15,908 nt of DNA, taken from contig DASCPP010000140.1 of NCBI GenBank assembly GCA_036012565.1, positions 1 to 15,908 on the forward strand, written 5' to 3'. The notes beneath the pieces were generated by a model, which saw only the letters and a list, made by a program, of their open reading frames with translations, made no database searches and had not been told where the DNA came from. This document shows positions 14,144 to 15,908 of the stretch, in pieces; within the stretch, counting starts at the first letter, position 1; the number at the start of each line of letters is the position of its first letter. The stretch comes from DUAL01 sp036012565. GTDB taxonomy: Bacteria > Bacteroidota > Bacteroidia > Flavobacteriales > BACL11. The translations under genes were made by a program, and so were the position numbers.

Positions 14144-14151
14144 CAAATATA
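14144..14151 (-). promoter_or_regulatory. -7 element for folK-nucleoside kinase
   Basis: TATATTTG on the minus strand, 15 bases upstream of the folK ATG, giving a leader of about ten bases. No TTG is seen at the -33 distance. The element argues against the upstream TTG codon (14146-14144) as translation start because that codon is part of the motif. Confidence 0.5.
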
Positions 14152-14226
14152 AGAAATAGAAAAGACTATGTTGTTTTATTTATTATTTTGGCCACCAAAA
14201 ATTTTAACCCTTACAAAAATTAAAAA

Positions 14227-15908
14227 ATGAAATCATTCTTTAAAAATGTATTATCCACCATAGTGGGTGTGGTGCTTTCGGTCGTAGTGGTAGTTCTTTT
14301 ATTTATCGGCATCATCAGTATTGCTATTTCTGCCTTGAATAGTGATAAAGAAACCAAAGTAAAAGCCAACTCCATCTTGAAAATAACTTTGTCCAAACCA
14401 ATTGTGGAGCGCGCCTCTAACAATCCTTTTGAAAATTTATCCATCACCAATATGAATCCTGAAACTGAAATGGAATTTAAAACCATATTGAACAATATAG
14501 AAAAAGCCAAAACGGATAGCAGAATAAAGGGGATTTACTTAAATGTGTCTTTTGTAAACGCTGGCCTTTCGCAAACAGAAGAAATTAGAAATAAATTGTT
14601 GGATTTCAAAAAAAGTGGAAAATTCATTATTTCCTATGCAGAACATTATTCGCAAAGTGGATATTATCTATCTTCTGTTGCGGATGAGATTTTTTTAAAT
14701 CCTGAAGGTATTTTTGAACTCAAAGGTTTATCAGCCCAAATTATATTCTTTAAAGATCTTTTGGAAAAATTGGATATAGAGGCCCAAGTAATTAGGCATG
14801 GAAAATTCAAAAGTGCCATTGAGCCATTTATTTTGGATAAAATGAGTAAGGAAAACCGAGAGCAGATCTCATTATTACTAACTACTATCTCGGATAATAT
14901 TCTAGATTCTATTGCCAGTCAAAGAGGATTAACCATTAGTAGAGTAGAAGAATTAGCCGATAATTTAGAACTCAATACTGCAGCTAATTGTTTGGAAAAT
15001 AATTTTGTAGATGCCCTTATTTACCAAGATAACCTAGAAAATAAGTTAAAAAGCAAACTGGGGGAGAAAGCAAAATTGCAGTTGATTTCACTTTCAAAAT
15101 ACAATAATGCTAAAGTAGAAAGGCAAGGTAAAATTAGCCGAAATAAAATTGCTATTATCTATGCAACAGGAGAAATAAACTCTGGCAAAGGAGATTTAAA
15201 AAGTGTTGGTTCTGAAACCACCGCAAAAGCAATTAAAGAGGCTAGAGAAGATAAAAAAGTAAAAGCAATTGTTTTAAGAGTAAATTCTCCTGGAGGAAGT
15301 GCTTTAGCGTCTGATGTAATTTGGCGAGAGACAACATTGGCAAAAGCGGAAAAACCACTTGTAATTTCTATGGGCGATTTAGCTGCAAGTGGCGGTTATT
15401 ACATTGCTTGTGCTGCTGACACTATTGTTGCAAACCCTACCACTATTACAGGTTCTATTGGCGTGTTCGGACTTATTCCTAATTTGCAGCATTTTTACAA
15501 AAACAAATTAGGAATTACTATTGATACAGTAAATACAAGCAAACATGCTGATTTTGGAGGTATGTATAGAAGATTGACTTCTTTTGAAAGAGCAAAAATT
15601 CAGGATCATGTAGAGGATATTTACGCTACTTTCATTTCCCATGTGGCAGAAGGAAGAAATATGAGCACGGCTGCCGTGGATGATATTGGGCAAGGCAGAG
15701 TGTGGACTGGTTATGATGCAAAACGCTTAGGACTTGTTGATGTTTTGGGCGGCCTGGAAACGGCTATTGACATTGCTGCTGATTTGGCAGAACTTTTAGA
15801 TTACCGACTTGTTTCTCTACCAAAAAAAGAAGATCCTTTAGAAACATTTATAAAGGAAATAACTGGAGAGGAGAGTAAATATATTACTAACTATTTAGGC
15901 ATTGATCG
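14227..15908 (+). CDS. sppA: signal peptide peptidase SppA, long (67K) type (3' end missing)
   Basis: SppA is a membrane-bound serine protease that degrades signal peptides left in the membrane after export. The first 560 codons are present and the frame is open at the right edge. Residues ~9-36 form one membrane helix (STIVGVVLSVVVVVLL...), so the bulk faces outside the cytoplasm. The protein has the duplicated S49 layout of the long form: the general base Lys195 is in HGKFKSAIEPF of the N-terminal repeat, and the nucleophile Ser388 in GDLAASGGYYIA of the C-terminal repeat, preceded by VNSPGGSALASD. GSIGVFG and the downstream VWTGYDAKRLGLVD are also typical. The ATG at 14227 follows an A-rich leader. 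It is divergent from folK. Very little of the C-terminus should be missing judging by the usual length of ~580-620 residues. Confidence 0.95.
   Translation, partial: MKSFFKNVLSTIVGVVLSVVVVVLLFIGIISIAISALNSDKETKVKANSILKITLSKPIVERASNNPFENLSITNMNPETEMEFKTILNNIEKAKTDSRIKGIYLNVSFVNAGLSQTEEIRNKLLDFKKSGKFIISYAEHYSQSGYYLSSVADEIFLNPEGIFELKGLSAQIIFFKDLLEKLDIEAQVIRHGKFKSAIEPFILDKMSKENREQISLLLTTISDNILDSIASQRGLTISRVEELADNLELNTAANCLENNFVDALIYQDNLENKLKSKLGEKAKLQLISLSKYNNAKVERQGKISRNKIAIIYATGEINSGKGDLKSVGSETTAKAIKEAREDKKVKAIVLRVNSPGGSALASDVIWRETTLAKAEKPLVISMGDLAASGGYYIACAADTIVANPTTITGSIGVFGLIPNLQHFYKNKLGITIDTVNTSKHADFGGMYRRLTSFERAKIQDHVEDIYATFISHVAEGRNMSTAAVDDIGQGRVWTGYDAKRLGLVDVLGGLETAIDIAADLAELLDYRLVSLPKKEDPLETFIKEITGEESKYITNYLGID

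Noticed and set aside
14220..14510. Minus-strand open frame of 96 codons opposite the start of sppA
   Set aside because: Hydrophobic residues mirror the SppA membrane helix read backwards; there is no promoter and SppA clearly uses the other strand.
1..15908. CRISPR array, insertion sequence, prophage, toxin-antitoxin or defence island
   Set aside because: No direct-repeat arrays, terminal inverted repeats, transposase, integrase or recognisable defence genes were seen; although two tRNAs are present, no attachment-site repeat or integrase flanks them.

Overview
This is an AT-rich stretch of a Bacteroidota genome, most likely from the Flavobacteriales or a close relative. The evidence is the Sec signal peptides ending in A-Q, an SGC lipobox, no obvious Shine-Dalgarno sequences, A-rich leaders, and repeated -7 elements of the Bacteroidetes type (TAnnTTTG, five times as the exact octamer TATATTTG). 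Gene content is typical chromosomal housekeeping plus the edge of a surface-polysaccharide locus. I see no mobile element, CRISPR array, toxin-antitoxin pair or defence system.

Layout. (1) Positions 1-4104, minus strand: the end of a polysaccharide operon read wbpE-wbpD-wbpB-rmlB-PHP phosphatase (the last runs off the left edge). Stop/start contacts are very tight (TAATG, ATGA, TAA directly followed by ATG). wbpE, wbpD and wbpB should build the 2,3-diacetamido sugar nucleotide found in O-antigens and capsules, rmlB makes dTDP-4-keto-6-deoxyglucose, and the PHP protein resembles the CpsB/YwqE phosphotyrosine phosphatases that control chain export. (2) Positions 4198-6119, plus strand, divergent: a small exported beta-barrel-like protein overlapping waaA (Kdo transferase of lipid A/LPS core synthesis). 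(3) Positions 6120-6410, minus strand: tRNA-Gly(GCC) and tRNA-Leu(UAA), with a clear promoter before tRNA-Gly and terminator-like hairpins both between the two tRNAs and after tRNA-Leu. (4) Positions 6409-9585: mutS (minus, TTG start) divergent from a SpoU/TrmH-type RNA methyltransferase. (5) Positions 9590-10210, minus: a beta-barrel-like protein whose signal peptide lies in another reading frame, so the 5' end seems frameshifted. (6) Positions 10380-12056, plus: a large lipoprotein with an OmpA-like segment and TPR repeats. (7) Positions 12124-13026, plus: a PAPS-dependent sulfotransferase. (8) Positions 13018-14128, minus: folK and a deoxynucleoside kinase, overlapping by 11 bases. (9) Position 14227 to the right edge, plus: sppA, the membrane-bound signal peptide peptidase, incomplete at its 3' end.

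Together the window mixes envelope construction (Wbp sugars, Kdo transfer, barrel and lipoprotein, possible glycan sulfation, SppA) with DNA repair, tRNA supply, RNA modification and folate/nucleotide salvage. I could not identify a new multi-gene system. The points most worth checking are the hidden signal peptide at 10147-10210, the C55 in the tRNA-Gly T-loop, the terminator-like hairpin between the two tRNAs, and the OmpA/TPR lipoprotein.
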